From: Taudactylus pleione
Lineage: Eukaryota > Chordata > Amphibia > Anura > Myobatrachidae
DNA length: 64,000 nucleotides
Direction of reading: 5' to 3'
NCBI GenBank assembly: GCA_031769625.1
Contig: JAUIMM010000484.1
Span: forward strand, 5,945,501-6,009,500
This document shows positions 49,958-60,815 of this stretch, piece by piece. The number at the start of each line of letters is the position of its first letter. Position 1 is the stretch's first letter. A program made the translations under genes and the position numbers. The notes below the pieces were generated by a model. That model did not search any database and was not told where the DNA came from. It was given only the letters and a program-made list of their open reading frames with translations.

Positions 49958-50221
49958 ATGCCCAGTGCCGAGGCTTCCCAGTTGTCTGAGATTGCTGCAT
50001 ACATGCAGCTTGCTCAGGAGCAGCTAAGGCCGCTTACTGTCCGTGTTCTTGCTGCATTGGGCATGCAGAGCCCCATTCCTTATGCCCCCGCAGTCCCAAT
50101 TAATCTTCTCCTGCTGTGTCTTTTGCTGCCTCTATGTCTGCTGGTTTTCACAGGTGCTCCTCCAGAGGTTGTGGTGGTTAAGCCTGCTGTGTCCGGTAAT
50201 AAGCTGGAAGATCCTCTGTGA
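49958..50221 (+). other. Unrecognised ORF ahead of the RT region
   Basis: An 87-codon frame starting MPSAEASQLSEIAAYMQLAQ, with a hydrophobic middle (NLLLLCLLLPLCLLVF), lies about 30 bases before RT-like sequence. It could be the end of a Gag-like protein of the element. No family is recognised and the open frame may be chance. Confidence 0.3.
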
Positions 50222-50249
50222 ATGATGCAATTCCTCCAAAATTGTTTTG

Positions 50250-51440
50250 GCTACAATATCAGTCCTTTGACCAGGTGCTGGACCTGTTGGGCCTCTGGCA
50301 CAGGATCTTTATTGGCTAAGATTGATGTGTAGTCAGCCTTCCACCTGTTATTCATGTTGATGATTGCAAAATGGCTTCCAAATAGACAAATACTTCCTAA
50401 GGACTGCTTGCTTCAGCACATTCCTGCATTGATGTGTGGTGGCTGGAACCAGGTATGTCGGGGGTAGCTCATTACCTTGACAATTTCCTGTGATTCAGCC
50501 TAGCTGATTCGCTTTTTTCACTGCAGGTTTTATTCACATTTTTGGGGTACCCATGGTGAATAATAAGACCGAAGGGCTTGTGACAAGACTTTGGCCCTCA
50601 TTCAGAGGTGGTCGGAGGATGCAAGCGGTCGCTCAGAAACTGGGTGGCCGCTTGCATCCTGACCGACCGCCTCTGTTTCGGTCGTTAGGCTGTGGGTTTA
50701 CACCCACAGCTCTAATGACTGCTAGGGTGATGGTCGCGATGGTCATAGACCATCGCGACCATCGGGGCTTACGACGAGACCCTAGGGTAGGGTCTCACTT
50801 GTCGTAAGCCCCGGAGAGCTTCTGGCTCTGTCAGAGGCGGAAGCTCTCCACTGACATCACTAGTGATGTCAGTGGGGCCTCCCCCAAAAGGCCCAAATGG
50901 GCCACCCCCCGGCCTGCCTACCAAATGGGGCGAGCTGTCAATCAACATCGACAGCTCGCCCCCTTTGGAAAGAGACCTGCTACGACCGGCGCTGTCGGTC
51001 GTAGCGGGCTTTCACACATGCGCACAAAGGAGCCAGCTCCCTCGTGTGCATGCGCACTGGACAAACATCGAGGCGGCTGTGCGGTCATAGACCGTACGGC
51101 CGCCTCTGAATGAAGCCCTTTATTTCCTGAGTATCGAGTTTGATACTTTAAATGGTTGCTGTTGTCTTCCCCAGGACAAGATTGACAAATAGAGAGGGGA
51201 GATTCTAAGTGTAAATGGGGAAGCTCATGCTGCTTCAGGTACAATCCACAGCCCATAGGGAGGATTTTTTGTAGGAAATTAGAGTGGTACATTACCGACG
51301 CTTTGCTCCTTAACCAGTTTGTTTGTTTGTCTGCTGAGGTTAAGAGCGATTTACAAGTTTGGATGATGCTAGTTTCCTTGTTCAATGACGATGATGTTTG
51401 GCAGATCATCAGACCAGCAAGGACTTTTGTCCATGGAAGA
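50250..51440 (+). pseudogene. DIRS/Ngaro reverse transcriptase and RNase H remnant
   Basis: LAKIDV then stop then SAFHLL (50310-50345) is the first RT motif. VAHYLDNFL (50464-50490) is the catalytic box, with Asn for the second Asp of the usual HYLDDFL. FIHIFGVPMVNNKTEGLVTRL (to 50589) is cut by a MITE and resumes as YFLSIEFDT at 51122. CLPQDKI, then IGRIFCRKLEWYITDALLLN and KSDLQVWMMLVSLFNDDDVW follow to about 51400. Several stops and shifts are present. The reading frame across the MITE closes perfectly if one TTT is removed. Confidence 0.8.
50593..51118. repeat. GC-rich MITE, GGCCCTCATTCAGA family, 526 bp
   Basis: Left GGCCCTCATTCAGAGG and right, reversed, GGGCTTCATTCAGAGG; TTT duplications at 50590-50592 and 51119-51121. 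The RT frame of the host element proves the empty site. Inside are a hairpin GATGGTCGCGATGGTC-ATA-inverse (about 50730-50764) and a perfect 28-bp palindrome at 50848-50875. Confidence 0.92.
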
Positions 51441-51791
51441 TGATGTTTGTCCATGAAAGATGACATTTTGCCTCTTTCTGAGACCCGATTTTTGGAGGGA
51501 AAAATCCGAACTCGGGGTGCAAACTCGAACCTATCCAAGCCTGTACATCCCTAATTATAATGATATGGCATTTTTACTTTACCCTGGTGGTCCAGTTGGC
51601 TATGTTTCCCCTCATTTCCCCAATCACTGTCTTGCTTGGTGTTGTTTGCATGTGATTTAGCTGCTTTTATTTTGTGTTCTGTCCTCCTTTTGCTGACTTT
51701 TTTTTACCGTATTACAGGTGGATCCGATTGCAAGCCAGTGTAGGTTTTGTGGCATTCTTACTGTATATGTTATGGGCATCTCTTTTGACCC

Positions 51792-52460
51792 CCTACACAC
51801 TACACAATGGCCCTCATTCAGAGGCGGTCGCAAGAAGCAACCGCTCGCTCTGAATGAGGATGGCCGCTTGTAATTTTAAGTGCGGTCTCCTGGTTGCTAG
51901 CTAAGCTGTGGGTTACCACACACAGCTTTAGCGACTGACCAGGTTGATGGTTGCGATGGTCAAGACCATCGTGACCATCGGGGCTTGCGACGAGACCCTA
52001 AGGTTGAGTCTTGGCAACTGCAAGCCCCAGGGAGCTTCCTGCTCTGATCAAGCAGGAAGCTCCCCACTGACATCACTGCTGATGTCAGTGCGGCCGCCCA
52101 CAAAACGGAGGGCGTTCCTTAAGGAACGCCTCCGTTTGTGAAACCACCCCACCGCCACACCTACAAAACGGGGTGAGCTGTCGATGAACATCGACAGCCA
52201 CCCCTTTTGTAGTGAGCTCCGGAGCGAGACAAATTCTCTCTCACTCTGGGGCTTGCGCACGCGCAGTGCGGCCGCTGCACGTGCGCAGGGCATAAACATC
52301 GACCCGGTTGCGAGCGTTCAGAGCTTTCAACCGGGTCTGAATGAGGACCAATATCTTTAATGATTTGGCCGATTCCGACACATCGGAATGACAAATCATT
52401 AAAAATGTGTAGTGTGTATGCATTACATCGTGTAGTGCGCGGTCCTGTGGGGTCGTCAGC
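51792..52460. repeat. TACACACTA-family MITE interrupted by a GGCCCTCATTCAGA MITE
   Basis: ctacacactacacaat (51793-51808) continues after the inner element as atctttaatgatttggccgattccgac, then gaatgacaaatcatta and gtgtagtgtgtatgca. The same order is found at 56539. The outer element therefore existed first. Its right end is not fixed. Confidence 0.6.
51809..52349. repeat. GC-rich MITE, GGCCCTCATTCAGA family, 541 bp
   Basis: Left GGCCCTCATTCAGAGG and right, reversed, GGTCCTCATTCAGACC; AAT duplications at 51806-51808 and 52350-52352. It shares internal hairpins (gatggttgcgatggtc facing gaccatcgtgaccatc; CACTGACATCACtgc... at 52065-52090) with the copies at 21127, 40382 and 50593. Confidence 0.9.
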
Positions 52461-52513
52461 CACATCACCTGATCTTATGTGCAGCATGTAAGATCAGGTG
52501 ATGTGGCTGACGA
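52453..52513. repeat. Long perfect hairpin
   Basis: A 25-bp arm beginning TCGTCAGCCACATCACC is followed by an 11-base loop and the exact inverse ending GGTGATGTGGCTGACGA. It lies at or beyond the edge of the TACACACTA-family MITE. Confidence 0.85.
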
Positions 52514-52594
52514 TCCAATGCAGTGCTATGCTGGAGGCAGGCATATGGGGCTTATGATTTGTTGGAGAATGGTGGTGGTGGTGTAGTGGAGCAT

Positions 52595-52693
52595 GTGTTG
52601 AACCAATTTCGGGATGCCCATCTATACCATCCTGACGGTATTCAGCTTAGTCCTGTGGGTTTGTCTATTTTTATGGAGGATCTGTTTTTTTAA
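52595..52693 (+). pseudogene. SGNH-hydrolase C-terminal fragment
   Basis: The frame reads FRDAHLYHPDGIQLSPVGLS IFMEDLFF then stop. HPDG(I/V)HLS is the catalytic Asp-x-x-His block of SGNH hydrolases carried by Ngaro-type retrotransposons. The His is Gln here, so the site is lost. The N-terminal block (GDSH) was not found. Confidence 0.7.
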
Positions 52694-52995
52694 TTATGGG
52701 GCTTTTTGTAGTGTAGTTTTGTTGGTGGCGACGCAACAGTTAAGGACTCGCTTTGGCAGTAAAGAACGGTTGTTTGGGTTGTTTGAGTTACGTTTTAGGC
52801 TTACTGGGTGCTATCTCCTTGCAGTAATCCAATTGTCCTGAACAGGAAATGGTTACAGCATCTGAACAGGTGGGTTGTAGTAATTGGAGAGTGACCACCA
52901 ATGCTTGGTTCTGTGTGCTGTTCTTGGTTTCTTGTCCTGTCTGTTCTTTTGTGTCACACCATTTCAAATAAAATTTTAAATGCTTTAATTGTCAA

Positions 52996-54113
52996 TAAAA
53001 TGTTTACAAATGTAAACGCGAGCACTGTTGTCTATGTTTTATTGTTAGTGCCTAAGTTATAAATATATATTAAGATCAAGGGTAACATTCGGAGTGCAAC
53101 ATGAAAATACACCATTAGTGAGTTTAGTACTATATATTATGTTTGTTCCAACTGATTGCTGCAGAAAAGGTGCAAATTGCTAAAACTATTTACCGGTTAA
53201 AGAGGAATATAATTCTGAAAAAGAAGTTTAAGGAGTATTTTTTTTTTATTCTCAAAGAATAAACTCTGGGGATTAGTTGCTAACATAATTCAAAAGATCA
53301 AACGTGCAGCAACTAATACAAGCTGGACAACAAGCGTCATTAATAAACCAGCAGTGCAGTGCAGGAAGCCCGCGTTGTGTGTAACAGAACTGTTACTCAT
53401 TAATATGGGACAGTTTCTGTGTGCAAAGGAAAAATGTCTTAATTTAGTAATTTTGGCTGACACGAAAAGCATTTCCTCTTTTTAAATAAAAAAAAAATCC
53501 ATAATCACAGTTTTCATCATAGTGCTACAGTCCAATTTTTATAAAGAGAGAAAGGATGTTGCTGTTTCTTAATATAAATATCAGCTGTATTCTATCTGGG
53601 TCATATATAAACTACAAATTTGGAAATAACAGCAGAAATGCTCTGTGACATCAGATTCTTACTTTTACAAAAATACACCTAGTTTATACCGTTCAACAGG
53701 ATGAGTTAGGCGGATTAGAAGTGCTCCTTGCTGAGTACTGCACATATTGGGTATAGGCAGTACTGCATATATTGGGTACTACATATATTGGGTATATGCA
53801 GTACTCAGCTCCTTGCTGAGTACTTTATATAAGTGCGACTGCTGTTGCACCAACACACAAAACCAACATTTCATTTTGTGGCATTTGTGATTATTTGATT
53901 GTGGTAAAGGAGTGAAGAGGGTGCATCTACAGTGACACACAGACTTATTGTGCCTGCAAAAAAACCCCAAAACCCTTGATTTCTCAATTACCTGAGTGGT
54001 GCCGGAGATCAATCTCAACCTATGCTTTTATTGGAATTCAGCTTACACCTTCAGTCTTGGAAAGTGCATTTTTAGGGGCACTTCAACCAATGTGATAAAA
54101 ACACTCACAAGTG

Positions 54114-54152
<39 letters not shown>

Positions 54153-54480
54153 TGTAAATACTGTATATGGCTGACCCTTGGGAGAGGTGGAGACACCAAA
54201 ACAGCTGTCGGGGTTGGGAGCCATCAAAATGCCTGAATCTTTTACTGTGAAATTGTTTTGATAAGTATGAGAATTTACTAAATGCTGCCAGATGGCATTT
54301 TTTCTATTTAAATAAATGCACTGAATCATTGAATATGGATGGTGTGCTGGTCCTCTTCTGTTGTCTCCTAGGACGCAATTTAGTTTTTTTTTTTTGTGGT
54401 ACTTTGTCTGTAACTGTGCACCCTATTTTTCTTGAAATGTGTGCGATTTTAATGGATATATATATGAATATATATATGCA

Positions 54481-54521
<41 letters not shown>

Positions 54522-54746
54522 TATACAGTATATATATATATATATATATCGGTATATATCATCCCTCAGATTCTCTCACTCTCAATATTCCTTTGACATA
54601 CGTTAAACTGAGAAGTATTTTGGAGAAATGAGAAACATTTTAAATTAAATGGGGAAAGTTCGGAAGCATTAATAGGTTAACTTCGACATTTGACTGTTTT
54701 CACCTTGTATGGACTCCAGTGTGAGAACCCACAGATTGTGGCCCTA
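52996..54746. other. Intergenic, nothing recognised apart from TA microsatellites
   Basis: (TA)n tracts lie at 54117-54149 and 54456-54551. Around 53720-53830, tgctgagtact and catatattgggta recur in a small local array. No gene is seen. Confidence 0.5.
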
Positions 54747-55346
54747 GGGCCTGATTCAGAGCCGCTTGTAAGTGGCTGCTCGTTCGTTCCAAGTGATGTT
54801 TGCTCAACTGCGCATGCGTACAGATCGTAATACGCATGCGCAAACCAGTCAGTGCGGCCGAAAATCGTTTGTTCTCTAAATAGCGAATGCCTGCTATTTT
54901 GAGTGACAGGAGGAGGCGTATGTGGGTGGTAACAGGGGAAGGTGCTTGAAAACGGGTAGTGGAGATCCGAACGCAGGCGCGCTTAAAGGTCAAAACGGGC
55001 GTTTTAAGGGTGTGCATAATTAATACAGCAGCATCATTGACCACGTCACTGGGTTATTTTATAGTCAGAACTGCTCGCAAGATTGCGGTAGGAAAAACCA
55101 ACCACAAGAATAGCGAGCAGTTCATACGCAGGTCAATGTACTCGATTAATCTAATAAATAGCGGACATGACGTAGGATGCGAGCGGCTAGGGGGCGTATT
55201 TTTCCAAAAAACGACCGCATGTTTTGTTCGCTTGTTCAGACCTGGAGGCATAAACAGACTGCAAAGAGTGAACGGTTCATTTGAATAGCCACCCCTTTTT
55301 TTCTGAACGAGCGAGCGCAAATAGCGTCCGGCTCTGAATGAGGTCC
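54747..55346. repeat. MITE, GGGCCTGATTCAGA family, 600 bp
   Basis: Left GGGCCTGATTCAGAGC and right, reversed, GGACCTCATTCAGAGC; CTA on both sides (54744-54746 and 55347-55349). It holds gcgcatgcgta words and inverted blocks around gcgagcagttc. Confidence 0.85.
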
Positions 55347-55567
55347 CTAGGCCCTAATTTTGCTTGGTAGCTGATTACAAAAATGAGAAAGGGGCAGCAC
55401 AGGTGTAATTCAGACAAGCAAAAATGGATAACCTTTAGCTGGGCAACTTATAGGCATCATAGGCATGTGCCTGAATGCACGCATAATTTCAAGTAGCGCA
55501 CCTATTAGGTAGTGACCATAAAGCAAGTACCTAATTGGACATGTGTACTTACAGTATAGTAGTGCTC

Positions 55568-56005
55568 GGGCCTGATTCAGATATGAACGGTATTGCACTG
55601 TGCAATACCATCCAACTAAATGCAAGTGAAGCAGGAGGTATCTGTAGGAAACACACACCTCCTGCTGGCTTCTGCAATCCTAGTGCATGGTCTGCAGATG
55701 CTGCCTCAGATCACCATCGCTTCCGTCGGTCACGATGGCTGTTGCTTTAGCCAAGCTGCGTAAGCTGAAGCTTACTCATCCTCGACAGCTCCTGGCTGAT
55801 TACAAGGCTAGGCAGTCCGTGTCCTGCGACACTGACCCTATCCTTGGCACTTCCAGGATATGGGGACGACATGCCTCAGTTTCCAGGAACGCATCCTGGC
55901 GCCACCCCCTCCATTCCCCCTAACGGACTCAGCCTGTTGCAGCTGATTGCAGCACTCGTTCTGCACATGCGATACATACTTTACATACTAACCTGAATCA
56001 GGTCC
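55568..56005. repeat. MITE, GGGCCTGATTCAGA family, about 438 bp
   Basis: Left GGGCCTGATTCAG and right, reversed, GGACCTGATTCAG. No clear target duplication. Confidence 0.65.
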
Positions 56006-56538
56006 ATGACTGGGTGTAAGCGGGTAGTAAGATGAGCAGGATGAGAAGGAGCAGAGGGCCTGAGATGGCACAATCAGAAGTGAAGAAGTTGATGCTATCC
56101 TCCTCTTTTCCCATGATTTCCCCAGAAACTGCTCTTTTATAATATTAATGGAATCCACCTTATTAACATTGTTGGGTAAGAGAGTGAAAAGGTGTAGGGG
56201 GGAAATTCTAGTCAGATTTGCCTGCATCATTATATCTCAACACCTGTGGGATTATCTGACCTGCTGGTTGAAGGGAACTAACATACACTATTACCCAAAA
56301 ACTTAATTTCACCTACAGTTTAAAGGATAGTGAGCCTTACTATGAAACATGGTGTACTTACATCTTGCATCTATCTGATGTTCTTCTCTAGGCACCAACT
56401 TATCATCTGAAATGAATTATTTTATGCAATATAATTATGGAAATAACCAATTTGTATATGGTAATACAAACTAAGAACATTCATGTTTGTAACAGTGATG
56501 TAGAACTTTATAGAAACATTTCGTACAGAAAGTCTAAA

Positions 56539-56842
56539 GCTGGGTACACATTAGACGATATATTGGATGATTTGCCAATTTCCAGCTGATCAGAATGACA
56601 AATCAGCCAGTGTGTATGCACTATCACACGCTCTCGCGCACTGCTCGTTGCATGTTCAGGTCGGCCTGTAGTGCAGGCCAATCTGATAATTCGAGGAACA
56701 ACACCATGCTTCTTGATGTGGAGGGGGAACGACATATCGAGCGGTTGCACACTAGATTGTGCAGTATGTACGGACTGCCTGATATATCGTCCAGTTGCAT
56801 CTGCCGTCGCTGGGTACACACATCATCTAGTGTGTACCCAGC
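56539..56842. repeat. MITE, GCTGGGTACACACTAGACGAT family
   Basis: Left GCTGGGTACACATTAGACGA and right, reversed, GCTGGGTACACACTAGATGA form a terminal inverted repeat of about 20 bp. The 304-bp inside is non-coding; related pieces lie at 33281 and 51792. Confidence 0.85.
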
Positions 56843-58339
56843 ACAATTGTCAGGTTAAGCATTTCTCATGAGCTGCTTACGCACACAGAAAATTGTCTAT
56901 ACCCGTTAGTTATTAGAATCTTAGTATGTGTGTCTGTAAATTTCCATAATTGTTAGTCATATATCTGTACATTTCCATTCATCTTGTTCTCTACAAATTA
57001 AAATTAATTCTTCATCACAGACCCAGAATTTTTGATTCAATAGCAGATTGATAATATAAAGCACTACCTTGTTTATTGGGAAACTCAGACACTGCAAACA
57101 ATGATAAAACTTATCATTGACTAACACATTTACTGCAGAGCATGAGGTGCTGACCTTAGATTAAATACATATTGTTACATATTATTTAGTTATAGATCAC
57201 TAGTTATTTGGTTTATGTTGGGGAATAAACACCCAGTCTCCAAGTGGCAGGAGCACAGAGATGTGTGGGACAGATGCTGGTTCTGAGTAACTAACACCCT
57301 GGACATCTTAGTGCAATGCTTTTGTAATGATGTTTCTTTTATAGCTGATCCTGCTGATTATGCACCATATTGGTATAATTCCTCCTCACTCTGCCCTTAT
57401 AACATGCAAAATGATGCCAGATACAGGTCACGATAGGCTTCTTGTGGCTTATTAAATGTGGCACTTGACTAATTTGAATTCCTATATAGTATGTTCTCTT
57501 TTTAAACCATTAAAATGGCAATGTTACAGCATAAGATTGAATGTTTTACTAGGAGAATCTATATAAACAATATAATGTTATTTTTACAGTCTCCATCTGA
57601 TGTCGGAGTATAGTGTTTTTCAGAAATTTGAGATCTTAGAAAAAGTAATTTATTTTACTACCACTCAACTACTATTATTCATATAGCTTCAGTTCATTTC
57701 ACTATTGCTGGTTATTTACTGTACGTCCCTCGACTAATTACTCTTTTGGGCCTGATTTACATATTTAGCCATATTTGTATTCGGATAAACAAACTGCGGT
57801 CAGAAACAGTGGTTTGTTGTTTAATTGCAAAATATATGTAAATTAATAATAGAATCAATATATTTATATTATGCATCTATTCCATGTGCAACCAATCAGG
57901 TGTGTTCTCCTCTCAGCCTATTACAGATAAGAGACCACTCCTGATTGGTTGCCTGGCTATTAAATAACTTGGCTACCCATAGACACCTTTCCTACCGGGT
58001 GCTCCTCAGGAGCTGTCCATTAAATCAATAGTTTTTTGTTTTGTTTACCAAATAAATTGTTCATTTATCCGATTGTATTACATTATATGGTATCTACAAA
58101 GGAAGATTATTTGAGCTAAGTACAGTATATAGTAAGGAAACATAATTCATTATAAATTATGAGGGCAATAATATTCGAATGATTATGGCAGCAAAATTAC
58201 TTTAGACTTTTTATACCAGGTTGCACTAATATCTACTTGTGTACTTTACTCTACTCTACAGAAGGGAGAAACCTGCCTTGAGATCTTACCCCATAAGGGG
58301 AAAAAGCAGGACAATTAATGTCATCTTCCACTGCCATAA
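56843..58339. other. Intergenic, nothing recognised
   Basis: AT-rich. Two caaccaatcagg / cctgattggttg blocks (57890 and 57938) are inverted to each other and may mark an unrecognised short element beginning near gggcctgatttac at 57749. No gene is seen. Confidence 0.4.
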
Positions 58340-58734
58340 TGTCACGTCTGAGACAGGAGTAGAAGACGTGGAGGGCCTAAGTTGTGGGAGGAAGCGGAGA
58401 CGAGGGGCCTGGATATATGTTCTCCTCATCCACAGGTCTTGAGTGCTGGCGAGACCTGGGCAAAGGTGCGGAATCTAACCCACAGGATGGTGTTCGCCAG
58501 TGACCCCCCCAATTGGGATTTGGGCTTAGCTGCACCCCGTGAGCAGGTCGTGGTCCTTTGACCAGGTACCCAAGCCCTGCGGGAATAGAGACCCAACACC
58601 CGTGGCCCAGAGGGGTGATGCCTGGATAGGCACTAGTAATACCCTAACCGTACAATAACTATATCTTGACACGTGGATCAAATATCAAGTGGAGACTCAC
58701 GGTTACTTGAGAAATCGCCAGAGACAGAGGGCAC

Positions 58735-59090
58735 ACAGGTAGGGATGGTATACACTGCTGCACGGATATTCACCAGAGACGGGAGGCACACAGGTGGAGA
58801 TGGTATACACTGCTGCTCGATATTCACCAGAGACGGGAGGCACACAGGTAGAGGTGGTATACACTGCTGCTCGATATTCACCAGAGACGGGAGGCACACA
58901 GGTGGAGATGGTATACACTGCTGCTCGATATTCACCAGAGACGGGAGGCACACAGGTAGAGGTGGTATACACTGCTGCTCGATATTCACCAGAGACGGGA
59001 GGCACACAGGTAGAGGTGGTATACACTGCTGCACAATATTCACCAGAGACGGGAGGCACACAGGTAGAGGTGGTATACACTGCTGCAATA
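58735..59090. repeat. 54-bp tandem repeat inside the LTR
   Basis: About seven units of cgatattcaccagagacggg...tggtatacactgctgct occur, in two versions (ggtggagatgg and ggtagaggtgg) that partly alternate. 54 is a multiple of three, so several frames stay open on both strands; these ORFs are artefacts. Confidence 0.93.
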
Positions 59091-59146
59091 AGAAAGGTTT
59101 AGGAACCTGGACCGGGAACTCACTAAGGCACGCTAGGAGACAACCG

Positions 59147-59188
59147 TTGTTCAGGCAACTTCCTGGAACCTGTGGAACAGTTATATAC
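59147..59188 (-). promoter_or_regulatory. Chromovirus TATA box and predicted transcript start
   Basis: On the element strand GTATATAA (59188 to 59181) is followed about 30 bases later by TTGCCTGAACAACGG (59158 to 59144). GCCTGAACAA there is the exact complement of TTGTTCAGGC placed two bases after the 5' LTR. This fits an R region that begins at or near 59156. Confidence 0.65.
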
Positions 59189-59349
59189 CCAGGGGAACCC
59201 TTTGATAGGTGCACAGCGTCAGCTGATCACTCACCTATCCTGGGAAGAAGATGCTGTCACATGGGCCGACTGTCATGGTGGCGCCCATGTCCGGAATTGT
59301 GATGCCAGACACCAGCCCACCAGGAAGCCACTGCATGCGGGGAGAATAC

Positions 59350-60343
59350 TCAGCTTCTCCCCCGCCGCCGCGCCAGCTGCCCGACCACCCAGGATGACAG
59401 GGGAAGCCGGCGGCGCGGTAAGCGGGAGTCGATCCCCGGCTGAGCCCTGACAGTACCCCCCCCTTTCATGGTGGGCACTGAACACCCATCAGGTTTATCT
59501 GGAAATCTCCTATGAAAACTCTGGATTAGTCGCGGAGCGTGCACATCAGAGGCTTTGATCCAGGCCCTTTCCTCGGGGCCATAGCCCTTCCAATCAATGA
59601 GATATTGAAGGGTGTTAAATCTGTGCCGAGAATCCAGGATCCTCTCCACCTCAAATTCAGTGCCTTGTAACGTCTTAACTTGAGGTAATTTAGGAGAACA
59701 ACTCTGAAAACGATTGAGCACCAGAGGTTGTAAAAGAGAAATGTGAAAAGTGTTTGAAATCTTCATTTGAGGGGGAAGTTCCAATTTGTAGGTTACTGGA
59801 CTGATTACCTTAAGAACACGATATGGCCCAATAAAACGTGGGGTGAGTTTCATGGACGGTACTCTTAACCGAATATTTTTGGAGGACAACCAAACCCTGT
59901 ACCCAACTCTCAACAGTGGAACAGCCAAACGTCTCCTGTCTGCAAATTTCTTGTAATTTTTTGAAGATTGCTTTAATGATTTATGAATTTTACTCCACAA
60001 AACTGAAAAGGATTGGATCTCTTGGTTCACAGCCGGAACATCCATGGAAGGGAGTTTTTGGAAATCTGGAACTCGTGGGTGTCTACCAAAGACCGTAAAA
60101 AAAGGAGTTGATTTAGAAGAGGAATGGTATTTAAAATTATGAGAAAACTCTGCCCAGGGTAGGAGGTCCACCCAATCATCCTGGGAGGATGACACAAAGA
60201 GCCTAATGAAGGTCTCCAGCTCTTGATTGACCCTTTCCGTTTGACCATTCGACTGTGGGTGGTAGGCCGAGGAGAAGTTCAGTTTGATTCCACACGTATT
60301 ACATAGGGCTCTCCAGAATTTGGCTATAAATTGAAAACCTCGA
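59350..60343 (-). pseudogene. Chromovirus integrase C-terminal half and chromodomain
   Basis: The reading frame shows SAYHPQSNGQTERVNQELET (catalytic Glu region) just upstream of an open frame from 60195. Then come LPWAEFSHNFKYHSSSKSTP, the GPY-type segment FIGPYRVLKVISPVTYKLEL and HISLLQP. A chromodomain, EFEVERILDSRHRFNTLQYL IDWKGYGPEERAWI, follows near residues 180-230 of the open part. The chromodomain is thought to guide insertion to marked chromatin. The zinc-binding N-terminus and the first catalytic Asp are deleted at about 60350. The frame crosses the polypurine tract and ends about 100 bases inside the LTR. Confidence 0.93.
59453..59466 (-). promoter_or_regulatory. Chromovirus polypurine tract
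   Basis: On the element strand GAAAGGGGGGGGTAC lies directly before the 3' LTR (TGTCAGGG). This is the expected plus-strand primer, and it lies inside the pol reading frame. Confidence 0.85.
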
Positions 60344-60350
60344 TCAGAGA

Positions 60351-60815
60351 CTATTTCCTTTGAGATAATGCATCAGCTTTTTTGTTCAACACACCTGGAC
60401 GAAACTGAAGTTTTAAATCAAACCTAGAAAAGAAAAGTGACCATCGTGCCTGCCTGGTGTTCAACCGGTGTGCAGTTTGCAGATAGATTAGATTCTTATG
60501 GTCTGTAATAATCGTGACAGGAAATTTAGCCCCTTCAAGAAGATACCGCCATTCCTCCAAGGCCAAACGCATAGCTAACAGTTCTTGGTCGCCAATAATA
60601 TAATTCCTTTCTGCAGGAGAAAATTTACGGGAAAAAAATCCACAGGGATGAGTCTTCCCGTCTTCAGCAGTCTGAGATAATACCGCCCCTACTCCAACAG
60701 AGGATGCGTCCACCTCCACAATGAATGGTTTGTCTATTTGAGGCTGGCAGAGGATTGGAGCTCTAGAAAAGGCTTTTTTAGGTTTTGAAAGGCTTGTACC
60801 GCTGGAACAGACCAT
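60351..60815 (-). pseudogene. Chromovirus RNase H region
   Basis: [56 protein letters not shown] and [27 protein letters not shown] are the RT connection and RNase H of Ty3/gypsy, ending at ADALSQRK. It is in a different frame from RT; the shift occurs near a run of T (60774-60780) and is probably a single-base indel. The sequence after ADALSQRK jumps straight to the second half of integrase. Confidence 0.9.

Larger units (their letters stand above)
48229..52995 (+). mobile_element. Ngaro/DIRS-type tyrosine-recombinase retrotransposon remnant with nested MITEs
   Basis: Reverse-transcriptase and RNase H pieces of the DIRS/Ngaro type lie at 50250-50580 and 51122-51440. An SGNH-hydrolase C-terminus, as encoded by Ngaro-type elements, lies at 52595-52693, followed by AATAAA signals near 52968 and 52996. 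Upstream GC-rich ORFs (48229-48840, 49958-50221) may be its gag region but show no motif. Two MITE copies entered later (50593-51118 and 51809-52349). No tyrosine recombinase was recognised. The left limit is approximate. Confidence 0.65.
58340..59452 (-). repeat. Chromovirus 3' LTR with internal tandem repeats
   Basis: The 1113-bp LTR reads TGTCAGGGCTCAGCC...CAGACGTGACA on the element strand. It contains a TATA box (GTATATAA, 59181-59188) and, about 30 bases further, the predicted transcript start near 59157. A tandem block of 54-bp units occupies 58735-59090. Confidence 0.93.

Noticed and set aside
58735..59090. CRISPR-like array
   Set aside because: Units are head-to-tail without unique spacers, inside an LTR of a eukaryotic element.
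58673..59302. Long frames on both strands with an 18-residue repeat
   Set aside because: They are produced by the 54-bp tandem units in the chromovirus LTR, a multiple of three; the same happens at 63567-63986.
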